64,000 nt of DNA from Fratercula arctica (GCA_947846985.1 CANTUZ010000004.1:51747672-51811671); one strand, 5' to 3'. Positions 23,771 through 35,784 are shown, counted from the stretch's first letter. Notes: generated from the sequence alone by a model not told the origin. Program-made: numbers and translations.

Positions 23771-25580
23771 GCATTAAGAAAAACAAGACATGCAGATAAA
23801 CTGGTCACAGTTCTGTGTCATTCAGGTTTCAGATACCTTGCTATTCAGAGATAGAAACATATATTTATCATTTAAGAATATATAGCTTTATTTCCCATAT
23901 ATAAAATCAGAGATGCAGCTGGGTCCAGTGACTGATAACCTGGATAATGAATCTAGTGTGCTGCTTTACCAAATATGCAGTCTGCACTGCAGTTATTGGT
24001 TGTACTGTATTGGCTGCATACATTGCCAGAAAATAGATATAGGAATCCTCTTCCACCTGCCATGTTAATAAATTCACATTATTTCCCTCAGCATCTAGCA
24101 GTCTACTGGACAAGTCTTAAAGAAATTTGTAAATTTATATCAGGTATGATGTTAAGGGATGAAGATGGGGCAGAAAAGGGATAGGGAAAGTTTGTATTAT
24201 GTAATACAGTTTTATGGTTACAAGAGCCCAATGCTCTTACATAGAAAAGGAAGGCTGTAGACTAGAACAGGGCTTAAATTACATACATTTTCTCACCAGC
24301 TCTTGTCAAAGCATTGAAAGCAGTTTGATTTGGTCTATTGGAGGATATCACGTGAATCCTTTTGAATAAATGTAGTTCTAAATAGGGTGAACTTGCACAG
24401 AAAAGATTACCTCTGCATCTCAGGTGTCTGAATGCAAGAATAAAAAAACCCTTTGTGACTCTATTGAACAGCTATTCTTTGTCTTCTATTTGAGACCCCC
24501 ATGCCTGAGATACAGTGAAAGAAATAACTTGTTTTAGTTGTAATAGGGTGCATAGCATTTCCCAGTTGCACAGTTGAAGTTACCTTGATTCCCATTATGG
24601 CCAGTGGTGATGTGGAAACCCTTCAGAGTTTTTCCAAAGACCCAACTCACTGCTGTGGTGCTCCTAATGAATTATTTACACTTATATGGGCTGGGTGGAA
24701 AAAGCTGCTATTCTGAGCTGTAGGCGGCTGTACCTGCCTAAGAGGTCACAGAAGGAGCCAGGCCCTGGTAAACCAAGGCAGGCAACAGTGGGACTCCAGA
24801 GAAGTTTTGCTTTGGGGCAATCCAGGTCACCAGTAAGGAATAGCCAAAGGTGAACCAATGCCTATTTACATGGGGTGGGCACTGCAGGGAGGGAACTTCC
24901 CCAGTGTTCTGATCCATTTGAATGCATCTGAAATTAAACAGCAACACTAACAATAAAATATGGCTAGGCGAGAAGCACATAGTCACCTGCTATGCTTTTT
25001 GTTAAAACAAAAATCATGGGCATGCAGCACATTTCTCTTGCCCTCTCCCCATCCACTGAAGTATCAGGTTCCTCTGTATTCTTATCAGAGCTATTTCCAT
25101 GCATCAGTGGTGATGGCAGAGCACACGGCAGCAAATTAATAGAAATGTTTTCATTCACTGCTGGTAAACGCAAAGAAGTCAATCAGTTACCTTCCGTTAT
25201 AATTAAAGAGCCATTGTAACACTTGTCTCACCAAGTGAAGAATCACAGACTTGACAGGGAAATGCATGTTATTTTGAAGCATCTCAGAACATACTAAATT
25301 GTTAAAGAAACAACAAGGGTACAAAAGGCATACGAAAGATGTTTAGGTGCAACAGGATAAATCCATTCAAAATATGAAGACAGACAGATAAAAGCACTTT
25401 GTATCATGTGCAGGTTACGCAAGGCAAGAGAAATGAATATTTAGGTACAAGTTTGGTCTGCACTCCTTTTTGCTCCAAATTGTGTGAAGTAGGCCTCTCT
25501 TGAAGCGAGAGAATCAATGTCTAACTCGCAGTGTCTTTAGAGGTGTAAGTAAAAGGACGCTGATATGCATATAGGCACTC
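23771..25580. other. Non-coding stretch, nothing recognised
   Basis: AT-rich DNA with short open frames of no recognisable homology. A GC-richer patch at about 24.6-24.9 kb might be an old repeat, but no family wording is clear. Confidence 0.45.
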
Positions 25581-25798
25581 ATGTGTGAAATAATACAAGA
25601 TAAAGTTAAATGGTATCACTTAAACTTTACAGAAATACAGAATTTCATAAGAAAATGTATGAAATACAACAAGATAAAGTTAAATGGTGTCACTTAAACT
25701 TTACAGAAATACAGAATTTCATAAGAAAATGTATGAAATACAACAAGATAAAGTTAAATGGTGTCACTTAAACTTTACAGAAATACAGAATTTCATAC
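25581..25798 (+). repeat. Tandem repeat, 74-bp unit, about 2.9 copies
   Basis: AAGATAAAGTTAAATGG starts at 25597, 25671 and 25745, an exact 74-bp period. The first two full units differ at one position (GGTATCAC versus GGTGTCAC), and the third is identical to the second until it breaks at about 25797. A diverged start of an earlier copy begins at about 25581. The period is not a multiple of three, and the open frames here are shifted duplicates, so this is not coding. Near-identity points to recent amplification. The last copy ends at the 3' edge of a minus-strand CR1. Confidence 0.95.
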
Positions 25799-26000
25799 GA
25801 AGTCAGACTGGAAGGCACCTCCATTTCAAAGCAGGTCAGACCAGGATGCTCAGGGATTTATCAAGTTGGGTTTGGAAAACCTCCACAGGACAGGGACAAC
25901 TCATCTGGGCAACCTGTCTCACTGTTTGACTGTCCTCCCAGTGAAAAAGTTTTTCCTTGGATCCAATCTGAACGTCTCTGCTTTCAAAGTATGCCTGTGG
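25799..26000 (-). mobile_element. CR1 LINE, 3' portion (part 1 of a split element)
   Basis: In reverse-complement orientation the words GACTGGAAGGCACCTCCATT, CATCTGGGCAACCTGTCTCA, CCCAGTGAAAAAGTTTTTCC and TTGGATCCAATCTGAACGTC follow the order of the avian CR1 3' end read from the tail ('ggttggaagggacctc', 'ctgggcaacctgttccag', 'cagtgaaaaagtttttcct', 'tatccaatctgaac'). The match stops near CTTTCAAAGTATG and resumes at about 26331 after unrelated DNA. The canonical ATTCTRTG-type tail is degenerate or merged with the adjoining 74-bp array. Confidence 0.75.
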
Positions 26001-26330
26001 CAGGGCGCTGAGGCCCCTCTTAGGCCTCGATGCCCATGACTGCTCTCAGCCGGGATCCCCAGTCCTTGCCACTTCGGACATGTGTTGTAGCCTTGTCTCT
26101 GCCTCTGTCTCTTTTTGCTCCTGGCTGGACTCCATGGAGGGACCCTGGATCTGGTTCATCGCTTGCTGTGGCTGTCAGTGGACCCTGTTGGCAGCACCTG
26201 ACTCTGCCTGCTATGTCCAGAACCCGTGGGGCTTTGCCCCATTGTTGAGGGCATTGCCCACACTGGAGCAATGCTGAGTTCCCAGCTCACCTGCCCTTTG
26301 GGAACAGCCAGCCTTTGCTGCTCTCTGACA
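26001..26330. other. Unidentified GC-richer insert inside a CR1 element
   Basis: About 330 bp with no CR1 wording separates two collinear CR1 parts. It is richer in G and C than its surroundings (for example CATGGAGGGACCCTGGATCT and CCCCATTGTTGAGGGCATTG) and carries overlapping open frames on both strands because stops are rare in it. It could be an inserted non-autonomous element or solo LTR, or a divergent internal part of an unusual CR1 subfamily. I found no clear target-site duplication or terminal repeats. Confidence 0.4.
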
Positions 26331-26538
26331 ACCCATTGTGTCTCAAGCACCACTGTGAAGAGCCTCCATCTTCCTGATGACCTCCCTGTGAGACCAGGCA
26401 GGCTGCTGTTAGGTCCCCAGAAGCTCTCTCTTCTGGGGGTTGAACAAGCCCGGGTCCCTCAGCCTCTTCTCACAGGGCAGGTGCTTCAGCCCCATTTCCA
26501 TCTTGGTGATCCACCACTGAACTCTCTGCAGTTTATGC
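26331..26538 (-). mobile_element. CR1 LINE, upstream portion (part 2 of a split element)
   Basis: The words GTGTCTCAAGCACCACTGTG, AGAGCCTCCATCTTCC, GGGTTGAACAAGCCCGGGTC, CTCAGCCTCTTCTCACAGGG and TGAACTCTCTGCAGTTTATG match the minus-strand CR1 block 'cactgggcaccactgagaagag...aggctgaacaagcccagctccctcagcctctcctcatag...ctgaactctctccagtttatc'. It is the collinear upstream continuation of the piece at 25799-26000. The element is 5'-truncated near 26538. Confidence 0.78.
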
Positions 26539-29516
26539 TTTTTTTAAAAATAGTCATTTATGAAGACATCTTCTGTAATGGATCAAAAACCATAGCTCAT
26601 ATCCATGGCACAGTCTCCTGTTTCAAATTGTTTACTTCCATTCCCAGATGATATTTTCACTGATACCAATGGACTTCAGCCTGAGGATGATTTATTATTA
26701 TATCAGTCTAGTGATTTAGCAGCTAGTACACATTTGGCAATTAGAGCTAAAAAATGAAAGAACAGGACAGTTTCTTAATGAAATTGTCTAGAACATCTGT
26801 AATGGGAGCAAAGTAACTAAATAAAGTACTAAGAAATATGCTGCATTTTAAATATTCATGTGATCACACAGCATTTCATCACTTCATAGTTTTTGGTTAG
26901 TAGCATTTTATGTATCAGTGAGTCTGTAAGTCTGATTTTCATAGCCTCCCTTTTCTAGATACCTCAATAAAACCCAAGCACAAATTTAAGCACAAAAGAA
27001 AACAATGAATATGACACTAATAAAATAATAAAATTCACCTATAGCCTTTTGAGTTAAAACAAATAAAGGAGATATGGCTGGACAAATCTGTAAAATCATG
27101 ACATAGTTATAGCTGCCTTTATTTAAAGATAAACACTGCTTTCTTTTGAGTCCAAATTTTGAATCAACAAAGAATTTGTCACTTGCAGTGAATGGAAGTA
27201 TAGGTAGCTCTGGAAAATAGAGGCAAATGTTTCCACATCTGGAATCACTGTTGCAGACTTTTATTCTAGACAGGTATTGAGTGTCAGTGCACGATCTGCA
27301 GGCAGAACTTCTGTTTAAATACAGCCCATTTATGCAAGAAAAAACTGGCAGAAGAGCAAAAGAATTGAGAAAAATTATAAGCCCTCACTATCAACGTATC
27401 ACTTGTCCGGTGATGACATCATGTTTCTGGCCTGACTGTTGTATAGCTTTTAATACGGCCTTCGGGAGAATCTGATCTCAGTAGACAGATGGGTGGCTGT
27501 GACCCAGTGACTTTTGCTTCTTGTCCTCTGCTGCCATTCCTCCCTGGACTATGTGGCTGGTCACGATAATGACCCTCAGCCAGATACCTTATTCCCTCTC
27601 TCTCGGAAATATCCACCTTAAAGCCTCTCAGGAAATCCTAAGAGCCTGTGGAATTGCAAAATCCATTCACTCTCTTGAATCCCTGTTTGGGACTTGTATA
27701 AAGCAAAGGCAGTTCTCCTCCAGCCTTTGCTGCTTTCACATTGCTTTTACTTCAAATCTCTCTGGAAGAAATCTCTTTTTTAAGTAAGTTTTTCATCAAC
27801 AACTCTTATGTTTTCACGAGAGATTTTTCACAGGGGTTTCTATAGCCTCTTTATTTCTAAGTAGTGTAAGGCTATTGTCTAATCCCAGATGTGTTTATGG
27901 TTAATCTCCAAATTAAACTATGAGCAACTAGAATAGCTCAGGACATTATGCATCTCATAACAGATGAATATGTGGGTTTCCTGCCAAGAGACGGTGGCTC
28001 AGATGATGCAGCCCCAATAGAAGAAGTAAATAAGTTAGGAACTTAATTACTGCCTCACACGATATGTATTCAGAAGTTTCTGTGCATAGCAAAACAAGTT
28101 CAGGGAATTGCAGTAATTTCCTTTGCTACTTTATTTGATTGTGCAGTGATGGAGAGGGAATGAGGTAACTTCATTTGCATTAAAATTATTATGATTTCTG
28201 TTTTTCGAATCACAAATATTCACTGAGATTGGGAATAAGAATAAAACATCCCATTTACGTGTTTTATTCGCAGTGTTATTTTGCATCAGTGAGAAATGCC
28301 AGCTATATCACATTCCATCAACAGTATAATAAAGTGCCTTGTAATAAGCAGATGTTAAAGAAACACTCCTAAAAATGTTGTAAAGCCAGTTTTACAGTGG
28401 AAATAGCCAAAAGTTGTACGAGCAGAAAAACCTTAGAGTTTTTCTGGGCGAGAAGAACTGGGGCCAGACCCCTGCTAAAAGTCTGTATGGGAAGAGAAGT
28501 ATTTACAGCCCCATGCTTATAAAAGTAATTAAATCAGAGGCCTAAGGTGGTACCAGAACAGCTGATAAATCATGTGATTTTAAAGCAGATCACCTCTGAG
28601 ATTTATTTATTTGTTTTTCTGGTGTGGAAGCCTTTAGGCTGTACATTTTCCACTTATCTTCCTAGGCCACAGGAACTTGGAACCTTGTGTTTTGCTCCCC
28701 AGACGAAAGCTGAGTTTATTATGTACAGTCATGAGTTAGGAGCTTGGACTTCAGAAAGAACACCAAATTCGTTGCAAAGCAACTATTGAGAGTTTAAAAG
28801 ACAGCTTGCTTTCTTTTACTGTTTTTTCTTAACCAAAATACAGGCTTAAGTGGCACGGATTGGATAAATCTAAATATATGAGCGTTTGGCTGAGCAAATA
28901 TCGATGATGAAGCCAACACTAAGAACTGCGGCTAAGGGCTCCACTGTCTCTCAGACACTTAAAATCCCATAGACTCTTGTACGATTTTGCTTCAAGTTTG
29001 AAAGCAGCTGTCCTGATTCTAAACCGGATTACATCTCTTTCCCCTTTGATTTACAGCTGTGCCAGGAAGGGTTAAGCAAGTTTTGTGCGGGGTCATATTT
29101 ACTTGAAGAAGCTGTTGGACTGATTTCTTCTGTGAGCCTCCATACGTGTGGAGATACATGTTGCAACGCTGTAGGAAAGAGGGACATCACCTTGGGCAAG
29201 CAGCTGCAAGAAGAGCATTTCTAGTCCAAATGAATGCAATTCACATGGATTGAGAGTAAAATTCAAGCTTGTCAGTGCATCCCCTGTCTGCGCACACTGA
29301 CTGAACAGGACTTGTGAAAACAGGGACTGTCCCATCAGAGCAGGAAGCAGGAATGTTTTCCCCCAGCTTTGGGTAGTCCAGAACCCTTCTCTGAAAATGT
29401 GTCTACTCCTGTCTTCCTTAATTTGATGAGACTGAGTTAGAGCACTCTTTCAGATCACTCCTAGTGTTGAAACCGATGGCTTAGAAGGATTTGGAATATC
29501 TTCCCACAACCCAGCC

Positions 29517-29568
29517 TTTTTTTTTGGTGTTTTTTTTCTTTTCTTTTTTTTTTTTTTTTTTGTTTTTC
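29517..29568 (+). repeat. T-rich low-complexity tract
   Basis: About 50 bases made almost entirely of T with a few C and G, including one T run of about 18. The antisense open frame across it (KKKKRKEKKHQKKR) is an artefact. Confidence 0.9.
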
Positions 29569-29904
29569 TCTGGTTATCAACATGTAACAGAGTACACATT
29601 TTAAAGACTGTTTTGAAATTTTTCTCCCTAACTTACTCTTCCAGATAGTAAAATGTTGCAGAACGGCCTGATGGCTGCCACGATAACTCAGCGAGAATTT
29701 CAGCTTCAAAGAAAAATAGTGACTGAATCATGGCAGGAGGAAAAGCTGAAACAGTAAAATATCCCTCTGGTGGGTAGGGACTGAAGCTTAAATCAGACTC
29801 CGTGTGAAGGAGAGCGGGGTTGGCAAAGACAGAGAATGGGCTTTTGGGAGACCACGTTCCACTCAAGCACTGATCCTTGTGGCTTCTTGAGCTGCTCATT
29901 TTAC

Positions 29905-29920
29905 TTTTTTTTTTTTTTTT
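29905..29920 (+). repeat. Homopolymer T16
   Basis: An uninterrupted run of 16 T followed by AAACTTTCC. On the minus strand it is a poly-A run, but no retrocopy signature is seen beside it. Confidence 0.9.
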
Positions 29921-30161
29921 AAACTTTCCTTGTTTTGTTTATGCTGTTGTGATTAGAAACTAGCTCTTCTTTTGTATGTGTAGCTGCTGGTGTTCTTAGC
30001 AAAAAAAGATCCATGAGCTTTACTAGGCTTCTTAGGCATTATCATAAATGCATATATACAGAAATTCCTGCATTATCTTTCAGAGGTAGAGATTCTGTTC
30101 TTCCGTATCACTACATAAATAAATAAGGAAAAGCTGTAATCTAAGCTTCTGTGTTGTTTTC

Positions 30162-30194
30162 TTTTTTTTTTTTTTGGGGGGGGGGGGTGGAGGG
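30162..30194 (+). repeat. T14 run fused to a G12 run
   Basis: Fourteen T are followed directly by twelve G (30176-30187), then TGGAGGGG. The G part has enough runs to fold as a G-quadruplex. Confidence 0.92.
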
Positions 30195-31680
30195 GACACA
30201 AAGTTCTTAGTGTAATCCCTTGCAAATACAGTTTTAGTGCAAAATTCTGGGTTTTTTATACCATTGAAAAGATGGAATTAGTGCTGTGAGGAGAACTGGA
30301 CTTACATTAGCAAACTGAGAGCAGAATGTGACCCTCCAAATTTTGGAAGAATTCGTAAAAAGCTTGAAATGAAAAACAAGATTATAGGTGACATTTCAAA
30401 TCAGACTGCCTTTAGTGTGCCTGTGTGCATGAAAAAATAAAAACCTTGCTGACAAGAAGAGAACAGTGAGCTGAAATAAAGATTAAAATGAGGAAGAGCA
30501 TGAAGTGAAACAGAAAGGGGAAAATTACCTGGGGCATCATGTGGATGAAAAAAGGAGGAGGGGTGAGCACAGCCCACTGAAGAGAGCAAAGGGCAAAATG
30601 CCAACTACACCTGGATCAAAGACTTAAGAGAAGCAAAATGCTAATTGAGATAATGGAAAAAAAAAAAAATGCAAAGGGCTTTCTGCAGGTAGCATGGCAG
30701 CTTCAGATATTGGGGCAATTTTTGGGCAGGTAAGGAGGGGAGAAGGAGACAGTGTGCCAGTTGTAAATAAAGCCATTAGTTTCCTGAAGTACCTCACCCT
30801 GAGGGAAAGCCAGAGTGGAATTGTAAAGTGGGACTGATACTGCTCCTTTTTGGTAGTGGGCTGAGGGTGAATTTAATTACTTACAGTGCAATATCAGCCC
30901 AGACATCTGGGACATTGCTTCCAAATTTAGAAGAATCTTTTAAGGCACCTAAATCTGTATTTAGGGATCTGAATAAATAGGTTATCTCAAGGACTTAACC
31001 CTACCATTCTCCTCTGTTGGACAACTAGCAGGTGCAATATTTATTTGTGGACAAAGATGTACGACCAATGTTTGTCATGATGAAATGTCTTTATTCTACA
31101 TGCGAATAAAGTATCATGAGTCTCACTGGGCTAAATGTGATCTGTTTGGCTACTATTGATAAGACCAGTACTACTCAGCATTTGGCTTAGACCACTGTAT
31201 TTTTCTAATATAGAAAGAAACATTTCAGTGACTATATTTCGCAGTTCCTTTGGAGAAAAAAAAAAAAAATTGTGTATAATTCATTCTTTTCCACTAGTAT
31301 TACTCAAAAAGACCATGCAGATTGATATGATTGTTGGTGGTTGATTTATGTTTGGTGCAGAACATGAAGTGGGAATTTACTGCCAAACTTGTGAGCAAGA
31401 TCTTGACTATGATTTTAGACATTTACAACTTACTTGTGTCTGCCTGTAAAATCAAAACTGACTTAAAAAGATGCATGGACACATAATAGCACTAAAACAG
31501 GAGTGCAGCTTCAGTGAAAGGATTAAAAAAGCCTCTCCTGTTACAGTGTCTTTAGTCCAACATAACCACGTTGGAGAATACAAAACATTTCATCAAGTTA
31601 AAAAAAAAAAAAAAGCATTGAACAAATTCTGTTTGCTCTGTCTTGACATTAGTAGATCTTGACACACTGCATTGGCTCAT

Positions 31681-31757
31681 TACAAATCAAAATGATTTGT
31701 ACCAGGTTAAGCGTGATCTCCTGCACAGTGTCATAGAAAGTACCTGGACTTTCTATG
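31681..31757. other. Two perfect short hairpins 30 bp apart
   Basis: TACAAATCA-AAA-TGATTTGTA (31681-31701) has a perfect 9-bp stem with a 3-base loop. CATAGAAAGT-ACCTGG-ACTTTCTATG (31732-31757) has a perfect 10-bp stem with a 6-base loop. No T run, RNA-gene box or transposon end motif is associated. Function unknown; could be chance. Confidence 0.6.
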
Positions 31758-33349
31758 TGGGGTAAAGAACAACGGAGAACTTTTAATCACATAGATGATA
31801 CATTTAATATTCTACAGACAGTCTTCCAGGTGTCTTTCGGATACTTGTCTTAAAAGAGCATAATTCTGCTTTCAAAATTTACTGTAAAGAAAAAGAAAAG
31901 ACTGAGGTTTGTAGAGCATTTTCCACCTTTTGCTGATCATATCCCTCTTGCCAGGAAGTCTTACTGCAGACCAGGGAGCTCTGGGTGTCAGAGTAACTAC
32001 TGAAGGTGAAGAAATAACACAGGTTGTTTCCCAGGGAGGTGGAGGAGCATGTGTCTGCCCTTCTTCCATCCACACGTGTGATCTCTGTTAGGTGTTGTCC
32101 AGGGAAGGCTATACGGTCCGTTTCCCTCTCCTGTCACATGGATCACGCCGGAGCTGTGCAGGAGTGTGGCTTCAGTGCTCTGGCAATGCTGCACAGCTTA
32201 AGGAGGTGGAGTGTCAGAGCTGGTACGCAAAAGTTGGCGTCCCTGACTTGCACATGCACAAAATGATTAGTCGATTGAGCAGCGTTGCCCTCCACGTTAT
32301 CCAGCTCGTTCCCCCTCTGAGCCGGAAAGCACCCTTGCTGTTCAGAAAAGAAACCAGTCAATTTGCTGCAAATTAGTTGAGGAGGAAACTTAACGAGGTT
32401 CTTGGTGTGAATGTCACTCCCCACCCCAGGTCACCTCCAATGTTCACATCTTTCTGTTTCGTGGCCTCAGCTGAAGGTAGGCAGATTGTTTTTTGTAAAG
32501 TACTCATTAAAGGAAGAACATTTCCACGTACTTCACTAGCGTGACATTCAAGTGGAAAAGAAAAAGAACTTATTTTCCTGCCCCACGTACTCTGCAACCA
32601 GATTAAAGGCAGCTGTCTTGCTAGAAGGTATAATGGTATAAATCACGCAGATATTATTACTAAGGAAGACTTAATACTGAAGGAGTTCCTGCTATCTAGC
32701 CAGCATGACATAGACTGGAGCGAAAGGATTAGACATGCGTTTCCTATTAACTACAGCAGTTACAGATCTCCGAAGTTTTTTAACTGATGTCAGCATTAAG
32801 GAAATGAAATCTAATGTTGCCATGGGAGAGGACAGATATAACCAAAGTGTTTGAATGTAAAGTGAGCACAGGGTTAAAAAAGGTTGATGTAGAGTGATCA
32901 AAGGGAATCCTTCATCCTTCACAGCGAATGGGAAGAAGAAATGAAGCTGAGGAGAAACCTCTTTCTGTTACATTAAAAAGAGTGGAAGAGACATTTCTAT
33001 ACACAATTTTCTTTATGCAAATTGCAGAACTCATTATGCATTTTCAAAAGTGTTTGTAAGACTTGAATATATTTTCAAACAAACAGAACCAGTGGTATGT
33101 GAGAAACCATCATACAAAATTAAAGAAAAAGCAAAGAATCTTCCTCCCAACAACTCCAGGCTTATCAATATTTTAAGAACTTATTTTAATTTCTTACTTC
33201 TGTCACCTGCTTAATATCTGATGGCAAAAAATTTAGCAGACTGGATTTGATTCAGCTTATTGAATTGTGCATCTACATATTCAGCTTTCCTTTCCTTTCC
33301 TGAAGAGTAAAATGTTGCTCGAATGTGAATGATTAACGATTGGTATCTC

Positions 33350-33544
33350 CTATTGTATAGAGAAATATGCCTGTTTTAAAATCCGTGCATTTCGTTTTCT
33401 TTTGGCTATGAAGTGGTAGCTATTGCTATAACCCTCCACATTTTGGTATCCCAATGAAAGCGGATGTCTTTGTTCACAAAGGAATCCCATCCGTTTGATT
33501 TCATCAACAAATAAATTATCTGCTTCTTCCAGCATGCACTGCAA
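33350..33544 (-). other. Coding-like minus-strand open frame, unrecognised
   Basis: Sixty-four codons beginning MQCMLEEADNLFVDEIKRMG, with a balanced charged and hydrophobic composition, unlike most chance frames here. Immediately upstream on the minus strand lies AATTTGCAATTTGCAG, a poor acceptor. I do not recognise the protein and see no donor, partner exon or in-frame homology, so chance or an old exon fossil are both possible. Confidence 0.12.
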
Positions 33545-35048
33545 ATTGCAAATTACCTTTAATGGCCTAAATACATGAAGCTATTAATTTTCTAAAAACA
33601 TCAACATTCGGCAATTTGATGGCCACAACCTTAAAAGTGTTGTGGAGACATTTGGACTGCAGCTGTTTCTCCTTCTGTCTTAAAGGTAGTAATAGCAGCT
33701 AGCTTTATCATCCTTACAGAGAAATGAGACCAAGGCACCTTACTCTGGTACTTTCAGTTTTTCCTTTCCAGCCTGTAAAAATCTCTTTTCCACCTCTTAT
33801 CAGCTTCACATCTCTTCTATCTTCATTCTGGCAATTTTATTTATATTCTATTTTCTCCTCCATTTACTCTTTTCACAAAGGAGACTAATCGCTTCTTCAC
33901 ACTGGTGAGCCTCAAGAAGTCTCCGTTTGTTGCTAACTTCTAGTCACCTTTGCTCTTTTTCCAAATTCTCTCTGCTGGCCTTATGACTTTGGACTTTCAG
34001 AGCACGGTTTCCTCCATTTGATTGTTTTACTTGAACATTTAATTGCTTCTCATCCCTGCAGATGCTACTTCCCTGACATTTTATAACAAGACTTAATCAG
34101 GACATTTCCGCTCATTTTTCTGGCAATAATCAGCTGAACCCAAAGGCGGCTGTAGGAGGATACTCATTTTGTGAGTTTTTATAGACAAACTTCTAAAAAG
34201 GTTTGAGGGTATTAGAAGCACCTTTTAATAGCATTTTGAAAAGATTTCTATTTGCCAGCGAAAAAATATTTGAAAATTAAGTTATTAATTTACAGTAATT
34301 TTAAGGTGGGATAAAATTAAATACTTAAAGTTATCAAAATATTTGCTAGCTCGTTAAGAGAACTTTTCTTTTAGAAAGAACTTTTTCTGCTTGTGTTCTC
34401 CCAGGAGTGGAGACTAATTACTAGGTCCAGCTCAAAACATATTTTTATATATTTAAAAAAGTATTCTAACATGGAACTGAATTTACAACTTCTGGTGAAC
34501 GCGGAAGGGATTTTGCAGTGTATGCAACCGTTTGAGGGACTAATGTGCTGACAATAGCACTGAGAGGGTTACTGACACTTGGAAGGTGGCCACATTTCTT
34601 CATCACAATAGTGAAAATAAGAAATGCAGGAGTTGAATCGAGGCCCTGTTCCCCCCGGGGAGCAGCAGGGATCATGTAGCTTGGGAAGACCTTGCTGGGC
34701 ACATCACACTGGGGCATGAGGTGCCAAAGCATGCAGCACTGCAGCTTTCTATGGCGCTTTTCTTAGTGTAAGCCAAACTTGTTATTTTCTTTAGTCCAAT
34801 GAAACAATCAGAGAGAAAGATACTTTCCTTTTGTGTCTGCCACTTACATGTGGCACCATGTGTCTGCAACTCACATCAGACTGACCCCTCCTATCTCAGT
34901 GTCTTTATTCCATTCAGCATCAGGAATAAATCAACCATTTAATAAACTTTATCCGAGAGCTCCAGTATCCCAGCTTGTCTGATACAGTCTGTGTAGCTTC
35001 TTGGGTAAGGTATTGGCTTTTCTTCTCATGCTAGTGAAAGGATTTATC

Positions 35049-35515
35049 TCACAGAATCACAGAATGAGGGGTTGGAAGGGACCTCTGGAGATCATCTAGT
35101 CCAACCCCCCTGCCAAAGCAGGGTCACCTAGAGCAGGTTGCACAGGAACACGTCCAGGCGGGTTTTGAATGTCTCCAGAGACGGAGACTCCACCACCTCT
35201 CTGGGCAGCCTGTGCCAGTGCTCTGCCACCCTCAAAGTAAAGAAGTTCCTCCTCATGCTGAGATGGAACTTCCTGTGTTCAAGTTCGTGCCTGTTACCTC
35301 TTGTCCTGTCACTGGGCACCACTGAAAAGAGCCTGGCCCCATCCTCCTGACACCCACCCTTTAAGTGTTTATAAGCATTGATGAGATCCCCCCTCAGTCA
35401 TCTTTTTTCCAGACTAAAAAAACCCAAATCCCTCAGCCTTTCTTCGTAAGAGAGGTGCTCCAGTCCCCTAATCCTCTTTGTAGCCCTTTGCTGTACCCTC
35501 TCCAGCAGTTCCTCT
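35049..35515 (-). mobile_element. CR1 LINE 3' end, best-preserved copy
   Basis: The plus-strand start TCACAGAATCACAGAATG is the reverse complement of the CR1 terminal octamer repeat. Next come GGTTGGAAGGGACCTCTGGA and GATCATCTAGTCCAACCCCC, the classic 3' UTR. On the minus strand the C-terminus of ORF2 is readable in one frame: [20 protein letters not shown] (35.47 kb), [16 protein letters not shown], then [20 protein letters not shown] (35.2 kb), ending LDVFLCNLL and TAG. One in-frame TGA at 35395-35397 interrupts it where the family has arginine, consistent with a CpG-to-TpG change of CGA. The element is 5'-truncated near 35515. The good frame and intact tail suggest a comparatively young insertion. 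Confidence 0.95.
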
Positions 35516-35784
35516 GTTGCTTGGGCAGGTTCCACTGGCTTTAGGTGGCTACTGGTGAATAAGCCCTGGAAGTGGGCTCTCCAATAAATCAAATAGCCAG
35601 GGTCTGGAGAGAAATAATATTAGAAAAAAATTGATCAGAGGCATGAAACACAAGGATTCCTAAAAGTCACTAGTAAAACAATTGTGTGCAAAAGGGCCCT
35701 GCAGCATTACCCAGTGTCTGCTTATATATAGCCTGAGAGAGGAGCTGGAGAAGGAGCAGGGTATCCTGTACTGTCCTCAATGCC

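Larger units (their letters stand above)
26539..35048. other. Long non-coding stretch with no named gene
   Basis: Apparently unique AT-rich DNA. Homopolymer tracts (29517-29568, 29905-29920, 30162-30187, 31257-31270, 31601-31615), a hairpin pair (31681-31757) and one coding-like minus-strand frame (33350-33544) stand out. A GC-richer patch at about 31.9-32.4 kb has long overlapping frames in several phases, which reflects low stop density rather than a gene. Confidence 0.45.

Noticed and set aside
25684..26039. Two plus-strand frames with near-identical N-termini
   Set aside because: They are shifted copies of the 74-bp repeat running into antisense CR1, not duplicated genes.
31872..32424. 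Several overlapping frames of 60-95 codons in a GC-richer patch
   Set aside because: Open in multiple phases on both strands, as expected from composition; no protein recognised.
10300..33030. ATGCAAAT octamer motifs (about 10318, 17815, 28180, 33016) as a POU-factor enhancer array
   Set aside because: A few occurrences in this length of AT-rich DNA are expected by chance, and they are not clustered.
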